Assembly: GCA_051294375.1 (NCBI GenBank)
Contig: CM119268.1
Coordinates: 19,913,971 to 19,977,970, forward strand
From: Paraspadella gotoi
Taxonomy: Eukaryota; Chaetognatha
DNA: 64,000 bases
Reading direction: 5' to 3'
Part shown: positions 1 to 10,935 of the stretch, piece by piece
Position numbering within the stretch: position 1 is the first letter of the stretch
How the letters are laid out: the number at the start of each line of letters is the position of its first letter
The notes under the pieces: model-generated
The model's database searches: none
The model's input: the letters and a program-made list of their open reading frames with translations, nothing else
What the model was told of the DNA's origin: nothing
Position numbers and translations under genes: made by a program

Positions 1-375
1 ATTATTAAATAAAAAATTCTTAAAGAGCAGTTTTTTTAATAATTATTAAATTATTGTTAGCTATTTTAATTTAGTTTTTCTTAAGCTTTTTTATGATACC
101 TATATAAACAATAATTGGTAAGATCATTATAGTAAAAATAGGTCAGATATTTAAAAAAAATATATTTTAGTATTTTATTATTTTAATTTGGATTATCTTG
201 ATTAAACTAAAGATGGTTAAGCTTATTTTCATGTTACAATATTCTTAAATATACCATTTTCTTCAAATTTTCAAGAGCTTTCAGAAGATTTTAATATTGA
301 TACCTTTTTATATAAAAGTTCTTATTTGGAGAGAAAACAAAAATTTGTTATCTGATAACAATGATTTTGTTTTTA

Positions 376-425
376 TTTAAATCAGACATGTTTCGACTCT
401 AGGAGTCTTCATCAGCATTTAAATT
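376..425 (-). ncRNA. Hammerhead-ribozyme-like motif, left arm
   Basis: On the minus strand, CTGATGA (409-415) is followed by one A and a short hairpin (GACTC/GAGTC), then GAAAC (390-394), then ATGTC. The predicted cleavage is after the C at 385. Seen directly: both core boxes, a closed stem II, and the short self-complementary ACATGT in the stem III position. Known: hammerheads with a very short stem III occur in the terminal repeats of Penelope-like elements. The extra A between CTGATGA and stem II departs from the standard core, so activity is uncertain. Confidence 0.55.
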
Positions 426-459
426 CACAAACGTTTCATTTTTTTAATATTGAGTTTGC

Positions 460-525
460 CAATTTAAATTCTGATGAAGACTCAAAAGTTATTGAGTCGA
501 AACATGTCCGATTTAAATAAAAACA
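460..525 (+). ncRNA. Hammerhead-ribozyme-like motif, right arm
   Basis: CTGATGA at 471-477, an extra A at 478, stem II GACTC (479-483) with GAGTC (494-498), GAAAC at 499-503 and ATGTC at 504-508. The predicted cleavage is after C508. It points away from the left-arm copy. Stem I would form between the AATTTAAATT upstream and GATTTAAATA downstream, which are largely complementary; this supports a real fold. Confidence 0.6.
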
Positions 526-599
526 AAATTATTGTTGTCAAATAATGAATTTTCGTTTTCTCTCTAAATAATTTAAAAAAAAAAAAGCAATAAAAGAAA

Positions 600-1085
600 G
601 GATTAATACTATGGCGGACTAAAACCCACCAACCGTTCATCAGCGGCCATTGGTGCCGGAGGCAAGTCATTCGCCTCCCAACCCAAAGGTCCGGGGTTCT
701 AGCCCGGTGGTCGTCTGGCAGTTAAGAGGGACGGGGCGCTTAACCCGCCTGTAACATGGTGTTACAGCCTGATCCGAAGCTCAGGGACTGCTTATATTGA
801 ACGGTTCTATCACTAACTCATAATAATAATTACTGTCTCATCATTCCGAACACAACAGCAACACTTTCAGGCGACATGCCTCAACCTGGCGATGCACTTT
901 CCACCCACAACACAACAGGCGACATGCTTCGTCAGTAACCACGGCAAAAGCAATGACGACGATGAGAATAATGATTGACTTGATTGATTGACTATTTGAT
1001 TAATTAACAGCCTGATCCGAAGCTCAGGGACTGCTTATATTAAACGGTTCTGTCTCTAACTCAAAACAATAATTACTGTCTCTTC
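600..1085 (+). repeat. tRNA-derived SINE-like composite repeat
   Basis: The segment at 612-780 contains a tRNA-like stretch: a CCTCCCAACCCAAAGGTCC anticodon-arm-like part followed by GGGGTTCTAGCCC, a B-box-like sequence. A unit beginning CAGCCTGATCCGAAGCTCAG occurs twice (about 768-835 and 1009-1082). Between them lies GCGACATGCCTCAACCTGGC. The same pieces occur in the opposite orientation at 62.5-63.1 kb, also duplicated. Repetition at both ends of the window plus the pol III-like box suggest a SINE family; the true ends are not visible. Confidence 0.5.
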
Positions 1086-1380
1086 ACATTATCAATTAGT
1101 GAAACAGGTTTTTTGTTTTTTTCCATTTAAACTCATTTCCACTCGAACTATTCCATCGAAACTTGATTTCCTGTTCAATCACACACTTTCCTACCCACAT
1201 AAAAAATTTCAGGTCAATCGCCCCATCCACTCATAAGCACAAGAATTCATGATTGCTTTTGTGATTCACTCCGTCTTTGTCATAGTTATTATCTTTGTTT
1301 GTTTGTCTTAAAAAAGACAACAAAGTTGAAACAAGTTTAAGCAAACCATGTCGGATCTGTCTGCGAAAATTAAATAAGTG
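1085..1380 (-). repeat. Minisatellite-bearing repeat family, minus-strand copy
   Basis: Read on the minus strand, this contains the monomer words GGAAAGTGTGTGATTGA, AAGTTTCGATGGAAT and AGTTTAAATGGAAAAA, which recur at 21.2, 30.8, 36.0, 55 and 61-62 kb. The string ATGTCGGATCTG at 1349-1360 is the reverse complement of the CAGATCCGACAT found at the distal end of the 31.2-kb and 62.2-kb copies. No coding potential. Confidence 0.5.
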
Positions 1381-1560
1381 TGATGGAGGCCTTAAACCAC
1401 CAAAGCCTGTCCAAAGTCAGGGACAAGATAGCTTATTTATTAAATGAATGGATAATTTTTATATTGGTTGTACCAATTTCATAATTAATTAATAGATTAA
1501 TTAATTAATTAATTTTAATATTTAATAATTAATTATAAATTTATATACAGCTTATCATCA
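1372..1560 (+). repeat. Interspersed AT-rich repeat shared with 20.16 kb
   Basis: The words AAGATAGCTTATTTA and GATAATTTTTATAT, spaced alike, also occur at 20200-20245, each preceded by AGGCCTTAAA. The right side runs into (TTAA)n microsatellite. This is a low-information repeat of unknown class. Confidence 0.3.
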
Positions 1561-1654
1561 TCGATGTCCTTAAAATTGGGTCAGGACAGTTATTAAATAT
1601 GTTTTGTTTACATTTTATCAAAACAAACAAATATCCTCTATTTTATGTCTCCTT

Positions 1655-1810
1655 TTCTTTCTCTCTCTCTCTCTCTTTTTATGCAATTGCGACGATCTTT
1701 ATGCTTTTAAGATTTTTTTAACTTGCATCATTTTTTCAACTTGCATAATTTTTTTTAAATTGCATCATTTTTTCATATTAAGTCGCAGAGACAGATCACG
1801 CTTAATTTCA
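1655..1810. repeat. Fragment of a (CT)n-associated repeat family
   Basis: A (CT)n tract at about 1659-1680 is followed by TTATGCTTTTAAGATTTTTT and then AGACAGATCACGCTTAAT. These words also occur, inverted, around 5165-5225 and 8880-8950, and partly at 59770-59790. It is a degenerate member of the family with a GATGCGATGATAATCAT minisatellite. Confidence 0.35.
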
Positions 1811-2900
1811 TGTGCACGAAAAAAAAATATCGGTCATTGAATTTACTTTGTCTGACCATTTGTACTAACAAGCCATCCCTTCCCTACAGTTATGCTGGAC
1901 AAATACATGCAAAATATGATTTTTTTTTTATTTTTTTCAAAAGTAAAAATTAATTTATTAAAATTCAACAAAAACAAAAGACACTACCGTTTAAAATGGA
2001 CTCATGAATAAAATATTATGAACTAATTCATATGAAACTATAAAATACAACGTTCAAGAACGTTCAAAATTCAAATTTATATATTTTTTCATAAGAAACT
2101 ATAAAAAATAACATTCAAGAACGTTCAAAGAGCTAATGTAAAAATCATAAAACCGTAAAAAGTAAAAAACGTAAAATGTCAAATATCAGAGAAGCAATAG
2201 TTTTTATTTTAAATTTATAATTATAATGTGTTAAAATATATTTTTTTAAGAAACGTTTAAAAAACGTTAACGAGATAAAGTGTCTAGATTTTGAAATGAT
2301 AAAAATCTTTAAAAACATTAAAAACAAAAACATTATATAAAAAGGTAAAGAAAACAAAACATTAGAAAAACGTTAAAATTGTAAAACAAAACGTTTTAAA
2401 ACATTATAAGTGTATAATGCACATAAAGTGTAAAATATATGCCCAAAAATAATGTATAATGTATAATTGTAATAATAAAATAATGTATGAGTATAATTTG
2501 TTAGAGTAAAGGGCAGAGGGGACCACGTCTCTAATAATTAATAATAGAAATAAAAAACTACCGTCACAAATCAAACACATATTCAAAAGGATGCAAATAA
2601 AACAAAAGGAGACGCTAATAAAAACAAAGATGCTAATGAAAACAAAAAGAAACGCTAAAACAAAATTAAGACACTAATAATAAACAAAAAACTACTTCAC
2701 GAAAATGCAAGAGCAAGAATAATCCCTACATCAACATCAAATAGAAATACTATATCATGTTATAAACCGATAACAGACACTACTACATAAAATTATTTAC
2801 ATGTGGTCCCTTAATACCCAATACCAGATACCCTCATTGATTAAACAAGTTCCAATAACCAATTCTAACTTGTTTAATTAAGTTTCCCCACTCCATAGTC
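1811..2900. other. AT-rich intergenic stretch with AACGTT-rich patch
   Basis: No convincing gene. Between about 2045 and 2410 the hexamer AACGTT and close variants recur, including two copies of CAAGAACGTTCAAA at about 2054 and 2117. From 2590 to 2690 there is a loose tandem pattern of GCTAATAAAAACAAA-like units. The open frames are short and low-complexity, and I regard them as chance. Confidence 0.4.
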
Positions 2901-2906
2901 CCATCT

Positions 2907-3400
2907 TCATTTAATACACACCCATACATTACCAATAAAATTCGTTTTTTGAAACTTTCCCAATCTGCCACTTAATTTGGCAACCCAATAGTCTGTTCTA
3001 TATCTTTTCTCAAATGAACAACAAATATTTTTCCAAAGTCTTTCAACGCCCATCTCAACATGCCTAATCCTCTCTGCTCTCATCTTGAATATAACAGATC
3101 TTAGAGTAAAACCTAATTTATTTCTTAACCTTACCTTAAGCCTTGTTAAACCTAAACTCATTTCTCGGTTATCAACTCTCTTATCATCAAATTTTAAAAG
3201 TGTCATACTCAACTTCTCCCAGAGTCTTACAACCACTTCGCACTGAGTCAAAATATGCCATCGCTCACGTGCTACAACACCACAAAGCTCACAAATACCA
3301 TCACTCTTTCCTACATATGCGTAATCCTATATGCTGTCCAAAAATTTAAACTTACCTGTCGCCATATAGAAGACCTGACATAGTAAAGAGGTATCAGAGT
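2907..3400 (-). pseudogene. 3' end of a non-LTR retrotransposon (LINE) ORF2, fragment
   Basis: The minus-strand reading gives a C-x2-C-x8-H-x4-C finger (CELCGVVARERWHILTQC) followed by a W six residues on. This is the layout of the zinc-ribbon found after the reverse transcriptase in many LINE ORF2 proteins. About 95 basic residues follow to the stop near 2907. Upstream (3345-3400) a further LINE-like stretch continues in the same frame but meets a TAG near 3332-3334. The catalytic reverse transcriptase is absent, so this is a 5'-truncated dead copy. The assignment rests on the finger pattern alone. Confidence 0.45.
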
Positions 3401-3479
3401 ACATAATTGCACCCCCAGATGGCCCTCCTCATTAATTAAACTAATTCCAAGTACTCTTTCCCATTTATCTTCATAATGT

Positions 3480-4890
3480 CTTCATAATGATTTGGCTAGA
3501 ATGATACAGTAAAAATACAGTGTAAAAGTTTAAATTTGGACTAGATACTTTGTTTCTCTGAATTCTTAAACCATAAGCCATAAACGAGTTAGACGATGGG
3601 TTCAACTGAAAGTGATATGTCTCTAAATGATAAAAAAATTTTCTTTAGTTTTTATTTTGAAATTTAGGTATTATAAAATAGGATAAATTGAGATACTCCC
3701 GCTTTGCCGAATTTTTATTTAACAAAGATTTGTACTGCGTAGTTCAAATCTTTAGTCCTCCGATGTAAAAAAAGTTATTTTTTTGCAATACTTTTGAAAG
3801 AAATGAGATAGGATGGTGGGCGAGGTATCAAATTAAAGGCCTAATCATGGGGCATCTTTCTGAACTAGTTTCTATAAATTTTATCGAAAAATGTTAAGAC
3901 AGAATTTGTTTAAAACCTAGTTAAAAGTATAAACAGTTTTCGGAGTTATAAAATTTTAATGAAGGAAATTAATTTTTTTTAATATTCTTTTGCATTTGTA
4001 AAAAGGAAAGACTGAATTACATTTTGATTACAATAAAGCTCATTTACTCCATAAATTTGCATGTATTTTTGGTTAAAGTAAAAAACAAGCAAAAATACAT
4101 ATAGTAGCATGATAAAATATTATTTTAATATGTAAATTATAAATTAAAAGTTATTTTCAGTTTAATATAAACAGTTTGGTTGTCTACCTTTTTGTCTGTG
4201 AAAAAAAATAATCATTTTTCATTATTTTTTAACTGGAAACAAAAAGCTTGACCCACTGCTTGTTTATCATATTACAATTTTAAATAGATACAAATACAAC
4301 ATGTATTTTTTAAATTGTATTTATTTTAAGCTTTTATAATTTCTTTTTATATAAAACATCTAATATTCTCAATTTGAGCAAAGCTTTACTTCTTTAAAGA
4401 TTTGGAAAAAATATTAGACTTGAACCAATGGTCATTCAGATTTTAGTTTTGCATAAAAAATCAAGATATCAAAACAAAAAAAATCAGATTGTTCTAAAAT
4501 CGAATGCCTTGAATCTGATTTTTTTCAAAATGCAAAATTTTGGTTCATCATCTAGATCTAAAATTCTGAACACAAAATGTTTTTTTCGAAAATTGAATTA
4601 TTCTATCCTCTTCAATAATTAAAAATTAATTAAGCATATTATTCTTGCAAATTAAGCAGCCAAATTTATCATGCATATTGGCAAAAGATTGCCCTTTTGA
4701 AAAATCTATTTGAAAATCTTTGCTGTTGATGATGATGGTCTATTACAATGAACAAGTTCAAATATAGATAAAAAGAAAAAAATTATTTTGTAATTCTAGT
4801 ATCATAATTCATTTGCATATTTTGTACTATTACCAGAATAAAAAATTATTTACTAATGGGTCTGAAATATTGCTCTTTTTCTGTAGATAA
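3480..4890. other. AT-rich intergenic DNA, no gene seen
   Basis: Long A/T homopolymers and no long or conserved reading frame on either strand. The same DNA is repeated at 7130-8570. I see no promoter, RNA gene or mobile-element signature here. Confidence 0.5.
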
Positions 4891-5149
4891 TAATATCTAT
4901 TGTTAAAGCTCATTATGTATATTCGTAAGGCAACCAAGGCTCTTAACATAACGCTACTTACAATTCTTTAAGCATTTTTTGGACTTTTTGTCAGATTTCT
5001 TCTTTTCCTGACCCTATTGCCCTTCTTGTGGGCGGTTGACACTCATGGAGACAGTACCTTAGGTCTCCGAGTACCAAACAACAACTATGGCTAAAAGATT
5101 ATGAATCAAATATGGCGACGAGGGAAATAAAAAGGATCATAAGTAGGGT

Positions 5150-5510
5150 GGGAAGCAAATTAAGCGTGATCTGTCTTTGCGTCTTAATTAATTTAGGAGA
5201 AAAAAAATCTAAAAAGCAATAGGGATCGAGCCTACTTTTGATGATAATCAAATATTGATGCGATAACCAAATTTGATGCGATTAAACCGAAGGATTGAAT
5301 GCGATGATAACCAAATGATGGATGCGATGATAACCAAATGATGGATGCGATGATAATCATTCATTATGGATGATAATCATTCATTGATGCGATGATAATC
5401 ATTCATTGATGCGATGATATCTTCATTGATTCGATTGATTGTCTAATGATCGATGATATCATACATATCATTGATGCGAAGATAGTCATTCATTGACGTG
5501 ATGAGTTAAT

Positions 5511-5545
<35 letters not shown>

Positions 5546-5560
5546 AGAGAGAATAATAAA
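5150..5560 (+). repeat. GATGCG minisatellite with adjoining (GA)n, copy 1
   Basis: A tandem unit of about 20-22 bp, consensus near TCATTGATGCGATGATAA, runs from about 5260 to 5500. A GAGAGA tract follows at 5515-5540. The left flank contains GCGTGATCTGTCTTTGCG and AAGCAATAGGGATCGAGCC, which recur near 59.75 kb and 1.7 kb. It is an interspersed repeat carrying its own minisatellite. Confidence 0.6.
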
Positions 5561-5974
5561 TTAATAAATAAAGTTTTCAGAAGGAAAAAATAAAAATCCA
5601 CGAATCTTAGAAATAAATTTGTGATTTTGTATTAAGAAAAAGTTGCGTGATAAAAATAAAATTGTTTATTAGAGTGTGTGATTAAGCATCAATTAACTTT
5701 CTATTTTTTTTTCAATTGAAATAAGATTGAAGTCTTTTGTTCATCTAGTTCAAAAATGAGGTTGAAAACCTTATTTTTTGCATATTATTGAAAAATGAAT
5801 GAGATTGATATTGATTGTATGAAATGAAAACTCGTCGCTATGAAGCTAAACAATTTTCAATAATAACGGTCAAAAAATTATAATCTCTATTAACAAAATA
5901 TATAGTTGACAATAATCAGTTAACGACTATGATATTTTTGACTTCCATATATTTTTTTTACTTATTCAATTAGG

Positions 5975-6225
5975 AAAAACAGTTTTAATGTGGCAACGAA
6001 TTTTATTGACAAGTAAGTCGGACATGTTCCGACTCTTATAGAGTTAGAGTCTTCATCAGCAAGTGATTTTTCACAACAATTGTCTCTGTGAAAGTTGAGT
6101 TTGGTGAGAGAGAGAGAGACAGAGAGAGAGGGAGATTCCAACAAAGAATTGAGTGAGAAAGTGGTCAGATGTGAGGACAGTTCAAGGTAAGGACAGGGGA
6201 AGTAGAAAGTAAGATTGTGAAAATG

Positions 6226-6260
<35 letters not shown>

Positions 6261-6939
6261 ACAATTGAAATTAATACATTTAGTAATGTACAACAGAGAA
6301 AATAAGAATAAAATAAGTAAACTTAAAGATTAACTAAGTAAACTACTATTAACAACAATGAAAATAAATTGTAAAATGAAGTGAAATTGAAATGGAAGAA
6401 TAAGTGGTTAGGATAGGTAAGTAAAGAGTTAGTGAAAGTAAGTAAAAGAAAGAGCTCAAAAATGAGCTGGCCCCCCCCGGCCGGGCAAATGGAGGACGTT
6501 GACGATAAGATCGGGTCATTGGCCTGTCATAGGTTGAGAGGATATATTTGTAGAGCGTGACATTCTGGGTCTGGTAAGGTTCCACTGGGAAAAATGCCAA
6601 GTGCCACTCGTATATCTTCTTTGGCCTGATAAGCCTGCCGACGGCCCTCCTCTCACCTGACGGTGAGGCAGGTTGCCTGTTCTTGCTGTTTGGGCGACGC
6701 TCGGTGCGAGGAGAGTCGTACCGAGTTGCTACAGGCTCGAGAGAGGTATCGGACATCCATTGCCTGCTGAGAGGCCTCCGCCTGGCCCGTTGAGTAGGGA
6801 CAGGGGAATCATTGTGCGGTTGGGGTGGCTCTGGGCGTCCACCACCATTTTGATAAGCGAATCATAGCTTGGAGGGAGTTCGAATCGTCCTCCATCACGG
6901 TTCAGAGAGGGCTCGAGGGCCTTTGACTGTCAAAATTGC
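5975..6939 (-). mobile_element. PLE-1, copy cut off at the 6940 gap
   Basis: The left terminal inverted repeat (5975-6470) and the C-terminal coding part of PLE-1 (6475-6939, minus strand) appear here before the sequence meets the gap. The matching complete version is 9702-12341. The hammerhead-like core in this copy reads GGAAC instead of GAAAC (6027-6031 region). This may be a mutation or a consensus error. Confidence 0.6.
6008..6070 (-). ncRNA. Hammerhead-like motif, mutated core (PLE-1 copy 1)
   Basis: Minus strand: CTGATGA (6053-6059), extra A, a stem II built from GACTCT/AGAGTC, then GGAAC and ATGTC. The second conserved box has G where the core requires A, so this version is predicted inactive if the base is correct. 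Confidence 0.5.
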
Positions 6940-8640
6940 NNNNNNNNNNNNNNNNNNNNNNNNNCGTAATCCATATATGCTGTCCAAAAATTTAAACTTA
7001 CCTGTCGCCATATAGAAGACCTGACATAGTAAGAGGTATCAGAGTACATAATTGCACCCCAGATGGCCCTCCACTCATTAATTAAACTAATTCCAAGTAC
7101 TCTTTCCCATTTATCTTCATAATGTCTTCATAATGATTTGGCTAGAATGATACAGTAAAATACAGTGTAAAAGTTTAAATTTGGACTAGATACTTTGTTT
7201 CTCTGAATTCTTAAACCATAAGCCATAAACGAGTTAGACGATGGGTTCAACTGAAAGTGATATGTCTCTAAATGATAAAAAAATTTTCTTTAGTTTTTAT
7301 TTTGAAATTTAGGTATTATACAAATAGGATAAATTGAGATACTCCCGCTTTGCCGAAATTTTTATTTAACAAAGATTTGTACTGCGTAGTTCAAATCTTT
7401 AGTCCTCCGATGATAAAAAAAGTTATTTTTTTGCATAACTTTTGAAAGAAATGAGATAGGATGGTGGGCGAGGTATCAAATTAAAGGCCTAATCATGGGG
7501 CATCTTTCTGAACTAGTTTCTATAAATTTTATCGAAAAATGTTAAGACAGAATTTGTTTAAAACCTAGTTAAAAGTATAACAGTTTTCGGAGTTAAAAAT
7601 TTTAATGAAGGAAATTAATTTTTTTAATATTCTTTTGCATTTGTAAAAAGGAAAGACTGAATTACATTTTGATTACCANNNNNNNNNNNNNNNNNNNNNN
7701 NNNNNNNNNNNNNNNNNNNNNNNNNNNNNNNNNNNNNNNNNNNNNNNNNNNNNNNNNNNNNNNNNNNNNNNNNNNNNNNNNNNNNNNNNNNNNNNNNNNN
7801 NNNNNNNNNNNNNNNNNNNNNNNNNNNNNNNNNNNNNNNNNNNNNNNNNNNNNNNNNNNNNNNNNNNNNNNNNNNNNNNNNNNNNNNNNNNNNNNNNNNN
7901 NNNNNNNNNNNNNNNNNNNNNNNNNNNNNNNNNNNNNNNNNNNNNNNNNNNNNNNNNNNNNNNNNNNNNNNNNNNNNNNNNNNNNNTTATCATATTACAA
8001 TTTTAAATAGATACAAATACAAACATGTATTTTTTAAATTGTATTTTATTTTAAGCTTTTATAATTTCTTTTTATATAAAACATCTAATATTCTCAATTT
8101 GAGCAAAGCTTTACTTCTTAAAGTTGCGAAAAAAATATTAAGAGACTTGACCAATGGTCATTCAGAATTTTTTAGTTTGCATAAAAATCAAGAATCAAAA
8201 AACAAAAAAAATCAGATTGTTCTAAAATCGAATGCCTTGAATCTGATTTTTTTCAAAATGCAAAATTTTGGTTCATCATCTAGATCTAAAATTCTGAACA
8301 CAAAATGTTTTTTTCGAAAATTGAATTATTCTATCCTCTTCAATAATTAAAAATTAATTAAGCATATTATTCTTGCAAATTAAGCAGCCAAATTTATCAT
8401 GCATATTGGCAAAAGATTGCCCTTTTGAAAAATCTATTTGAAAATCTTTGCTGTTGATGATGATGGTCTATTACAATGAACAAGTTCAAATATAGATAAA
8501 AAGAAAAAATTATTTTGTAATTCTAGTATCATAATTCATTTGCATATTTTGTACTATTACCAGATAAAAAATTATTTACTAATGGGTCTGAAATATTGCT
8601 CTTTTTCTGTAGATAATGAATATCTATTGTTAAAGCTCAT

Positions 8641-8820
8641 TATGTATATTCGTAAGGCAACCAAGGCTCTTAACATAACGCTACTACAATTCTTTAAGCA
8701 TTTTTCTGGACTTTTTGTCAGATTTCTTCTTTTCCTGACCCTATTGCCCTTCTTGTGGGCGGTTGACACTCATGGAGACAGTACCTTAGGTCTCCGAGTA
8801 CCAAACAACAACTATGGCTA
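8641..8820 (+). CDS. Short ORF with hydrophobic core, possible exon (unidentified)
   Basis: An ATG at 8641 opens 59 codons ending in a stop just after 8818. The middle is strongly hydrophobic (FVRFLLFLTLLPFLWAV) and is followed by a polar DTHGDST tail. This could be a signal peptide or transmembrane segment from one exon of a secreted or membrane protein. The equivalent in copy 1 (about 4917-5093) carries indels that break the frame. Base composition is higher in GC than the surroundings, which is why I list it. I do not recognise the protein, no splice sites are convincing, and it may be chance. Confidence 0.22.
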
Positions 8821-8869
8821 AAAGATTATGAATCAAATATGGCGACGAGGGAAATAAAAAGGATCATAA

Positions 8870-9242
8870 GTAGGGTGGGAAGCAAATTAAGCGTGATCTG
8901 TCTTTGCGTCTTAATTAATTTAGGAGAAAAAAAATCTTAAAAGCAATAGGGATCGAGCCTACTTTTGATGATAATCAAATATTGATGCGATAACCAAATA
9001 TTGATGCGATTATAACCGAAGGATTGATGCGATGATAACCAAATGATGGATGCGATGATAACCAAATGATGGATGCGATGATAATCATTCATTGATGCGA
9101 TGATAATCATTCATTGATGCGATGATAATCATTCATTGATGCGATGATAGTCCTTCATTGATCGGATGATAATCATTCATTGATGCGATGATATTCATTC
9201 ATTGATGCGAAGATAGTCATTCATTGACGTGATGAGTTAATT

Positions 9243-9274
<32 letters not shown>

Positions 9275-9290
9275 AGAGAGAATAATAAAT
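8870..9290 (+). repeat. GATGCG minisatellite with adjoining (GA)n, copy 2
   Basis: Same element as at 5150-5560, with cleaner repeat units between about 8965 and 9225. The GA tract is at 9243-9268. Differences between copies are mostly indels and unit losses. Confidence 0.6.
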
Positions 9291-9701
9291 TAATAATAAA
9301 AGTTTTCAGAAGGAAAAAAATAAAAATCCACGAAAATCTTAGAAATAAATTTGTGATTTTGTATTAAGAAAAAAGTGGCGTGATAAAAATAAAATTGTTT
9401 ATTAGAGTGTGTGATTAAGCATCAATTAACTTTCTATTTTTTTTTCAATTGAAATAAGATTGAAGTCTTTTGTTCATCTAGTTCAAAATGAGGTTGAAAA
9501 CCTTATTTTTTTGCATATTATTGAAAATGAATGAGATTGATATTGATTGTATGAAATGAAAACTCGTCGCTATGAAGCTAAACAATTTTCAATAATAACG
9601 GTCAAAAAATTATAATCTCTATTAACAAAATATATAGTTGACAATAATCAGTTAACGACTATGATATTTTTGACTTCCATATATTTTTTTTACTTATTCA
9701 A

Positions 9702-10195
9702 TTAGGAAAAACAGTTTTAATGTGGCAACGAATTTTATTGACAATAAGTCGACATGTTTGACTCTTAATAGAGTTAGAGTCTCATCAGCAAGTGATTTTT
9801 CACAACAATTGTCTCTGTGAATTTGAGTTTGGTGAGAGAGAGAGAGACAGAGAGAGAGGGAGATTCCAACAAAGAATTGAGGAGAAAGTGGTCAGATGTG
9901 AGGACAGTTCAGGTAAGGACAGGGGAAGTAGAAGTAAGATTTGTGAAAATGAAAAGAGAGAGAGAGAGAGAGAAGAGAGAGAGAGACACAAATTGAAATT
10001 AATACATTTAGTAATGTACAACAGAGAAAATAAGAATAAATAATAAACTTAAAGATTAACTAGTAATACTACTATTAACAACAATGAAAATAATTAGTAA
10101 AATGAAGTGAAATTGAAATGGAAGAATAAGTGGTTAGGGATAGGTAAGTAAAGAGTTAGTGAAAGTAAGTAAAAGAAAGAGCTCAAAATGAGCTG
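9702..10195 (+). repeat. PLE-1 left terminal inverted repeat
   Basis: Reverse complement of 11818-12341 with scattered indels. Starts TTAGGAAAAACAG and ends at AAAGAGCTCAAAATGAGCT. Contains the antisense hammerhead-like motif and two GA-rich runs (about 9833-9862 and 9953-9985). Confidence 0.75.
9742..9800 (-). ncRNA. Hammerhead-like motif, PLE-1 left arm
   Basis: Minus strand: CTGATGA, stem II GACTCT/AGAGTC, then AAAC and ATGTC. Relative to the other copies it lacks one A after CTGATGA and the G of GAAAC. Both are single-base losses in a segment with many such indels, so consensus error is as likely as mutation. It lies 3' of the PLE reading frame. Confidence 0.5.
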
Positions 10196-10610
10196 GCCCC
10201 CCCCGCCGGGCAAATGGAGGACGTTGACCGATAAGATCGGGTCATTGGCCTGTCATAGGTTGAGAGGATATATTTGTAGAGCGTGACATTCTGGGGTCTG
10301 GTAAGGTTCCACTGGGAAAAATGCCAAGTGCCACTCGTTATATCTCTTTGGCCTGATAAGCCTGCCGACGGCCCTCCTCTCACCTGACGGTGAGGCAGGT
10401 TGCTGTTCTTGCCTGTTTTGGGCGACGCTCGTGCGAGGAGTCGTACCGAGTTGCTACAGGCTCGAGAGAGGTATCGGACAATCCTTGCTGCTTGAGAGGC
10501 CTCCGCCTGGCCGTTGAGTAGGGACAGGGAGATTCATTGTGCGTTTGGGTGCTCGGGCGTTCCAGCCACCAATTTTGATAGCGAATCATAGCTTGGAGGG
10601 AGTTCGAATC
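10196..10610 (-). pseudogene. PLE-1 C-terminal extension after GIY-YIG
   Basis: About 130 codons of Pro/Ser/Arg-rich sequence in two overlapping frames (10380-10589 and 10183-10383) follow the endonuclease domain. The same region is present in PLE-2 at 34640-35090, with the shared words LPPSYDSLI upstream and GASSF at the end. The frame change near 10380 indicates an indel. No catalytic motif is seen. Confidence 0.5.
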
Positions 10611-10935
10611 GTTCCTCCATCACGGTTCAGAGAGGGCTCGAGGGCTTTGATGTAAATTGCCTCTCTAATACCTCTTGAAAACCAGTTTTGGTCATGGACA
10701 GCACGAGACAGTCAGTCTCTCTCTAAACAGATGGCCTGATGATGCCGTGTGCTCGGGCAATAGCCGATAGAAAGCTGACCACGTGAGTCACGATAAAGCT
10801 TTGTGTGCTGCTTAAAACCGTCTGCTAGAGATTTGCCTGTCTCGCCCACGTATGCTGCTGTGCAGGGTTGGTGCCCGCGCCGGCGCACAGGCCGCCCAGT
10901 AACGGCTCTGATGTTTTGTTATTCTGCGGGGAATT
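10610..10935 (-). pseudogene. PLE-1 GIY-YIG endonuclease domain
   Basis: On the minus strand the frame reads TAAYVGETGKSLAD, the YIG part of a GIY-YIG nuclease, preceded by a WAACAG segment. In the duplicate at 15.0-15.2 kb the better copy reads SGAVYWAACAG, equivalent to the GIY half. A later conserved stretch (REAIYIKALEPSLNRDGG, about 10610-10665) is the usual end of this domain in PLE proteins. Known role: the nuclease nicks target DNA to prime reverse transcription. Several frameshifts break this copy. Confidence 0.65.

Larger units (their letters stand above)
326..575. repeat. Small palindromic PLE-like repeat with two hammerhead-like cores
   Basis: The left arm (about 326-424) is closely the reverse complement of the right arm (about 457-575), separated by about 30 bp of AT-rich loop. 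Each arm contains the string CTGATGAAGACTC followed by GAGTCGAAACATGTC (left arm on the minus strand, right arm on the plus strand). The organisation matches the terminal inverted repeats of the two PLEs at 9.7-12.3 kb and 32.9-35.6 kb, but no coding region lies between the arms. I infer a non-coding remnant, or a minimal non-autonomous form, of a third PLE family. Confidence 0.6.
3321..6939. repeat. Duplicated 3.6-kb segment, copy 1 (ends at gap)
   Basis: This segment is nearly identical in order and content to 6965-10650, differing mainly by one-base indels. Copy 1 stops exactly at the N run starting at 6940, and copy 2 starts exactly after it. That pattern is what an unmerged overlap between two contigs would leave. 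The segment holds AT-rich intergenic DNA, a short ORF near 4.9 kb, the GATGCG minisatellite, a (GA)n run and the left part of PLE-1. Confidence 0.75.
6965..10650. repeat. Duplicated 3.6-kb segment, copy 2
   Basis: Second copy of the segment at 3321-6939. It starts at the end of the 25-N gap and has its own ~308-N internal gap (7679-7986). It continues past 10650 into the rest of PLE-1, whereas copy 1 is cut short at the corresponding place. Treat the two as probably one locus. Confidence 0.75.

Noticed and set aside
5962-6264. Ser/Leu-rich ORFs over CT/GA tracts at 6.0, 9.8, 16.2, 33.0, 35.2 and 58.3 kb
   Set aside because: Simple-sequence translations inside PLE arms or degraded repeats.
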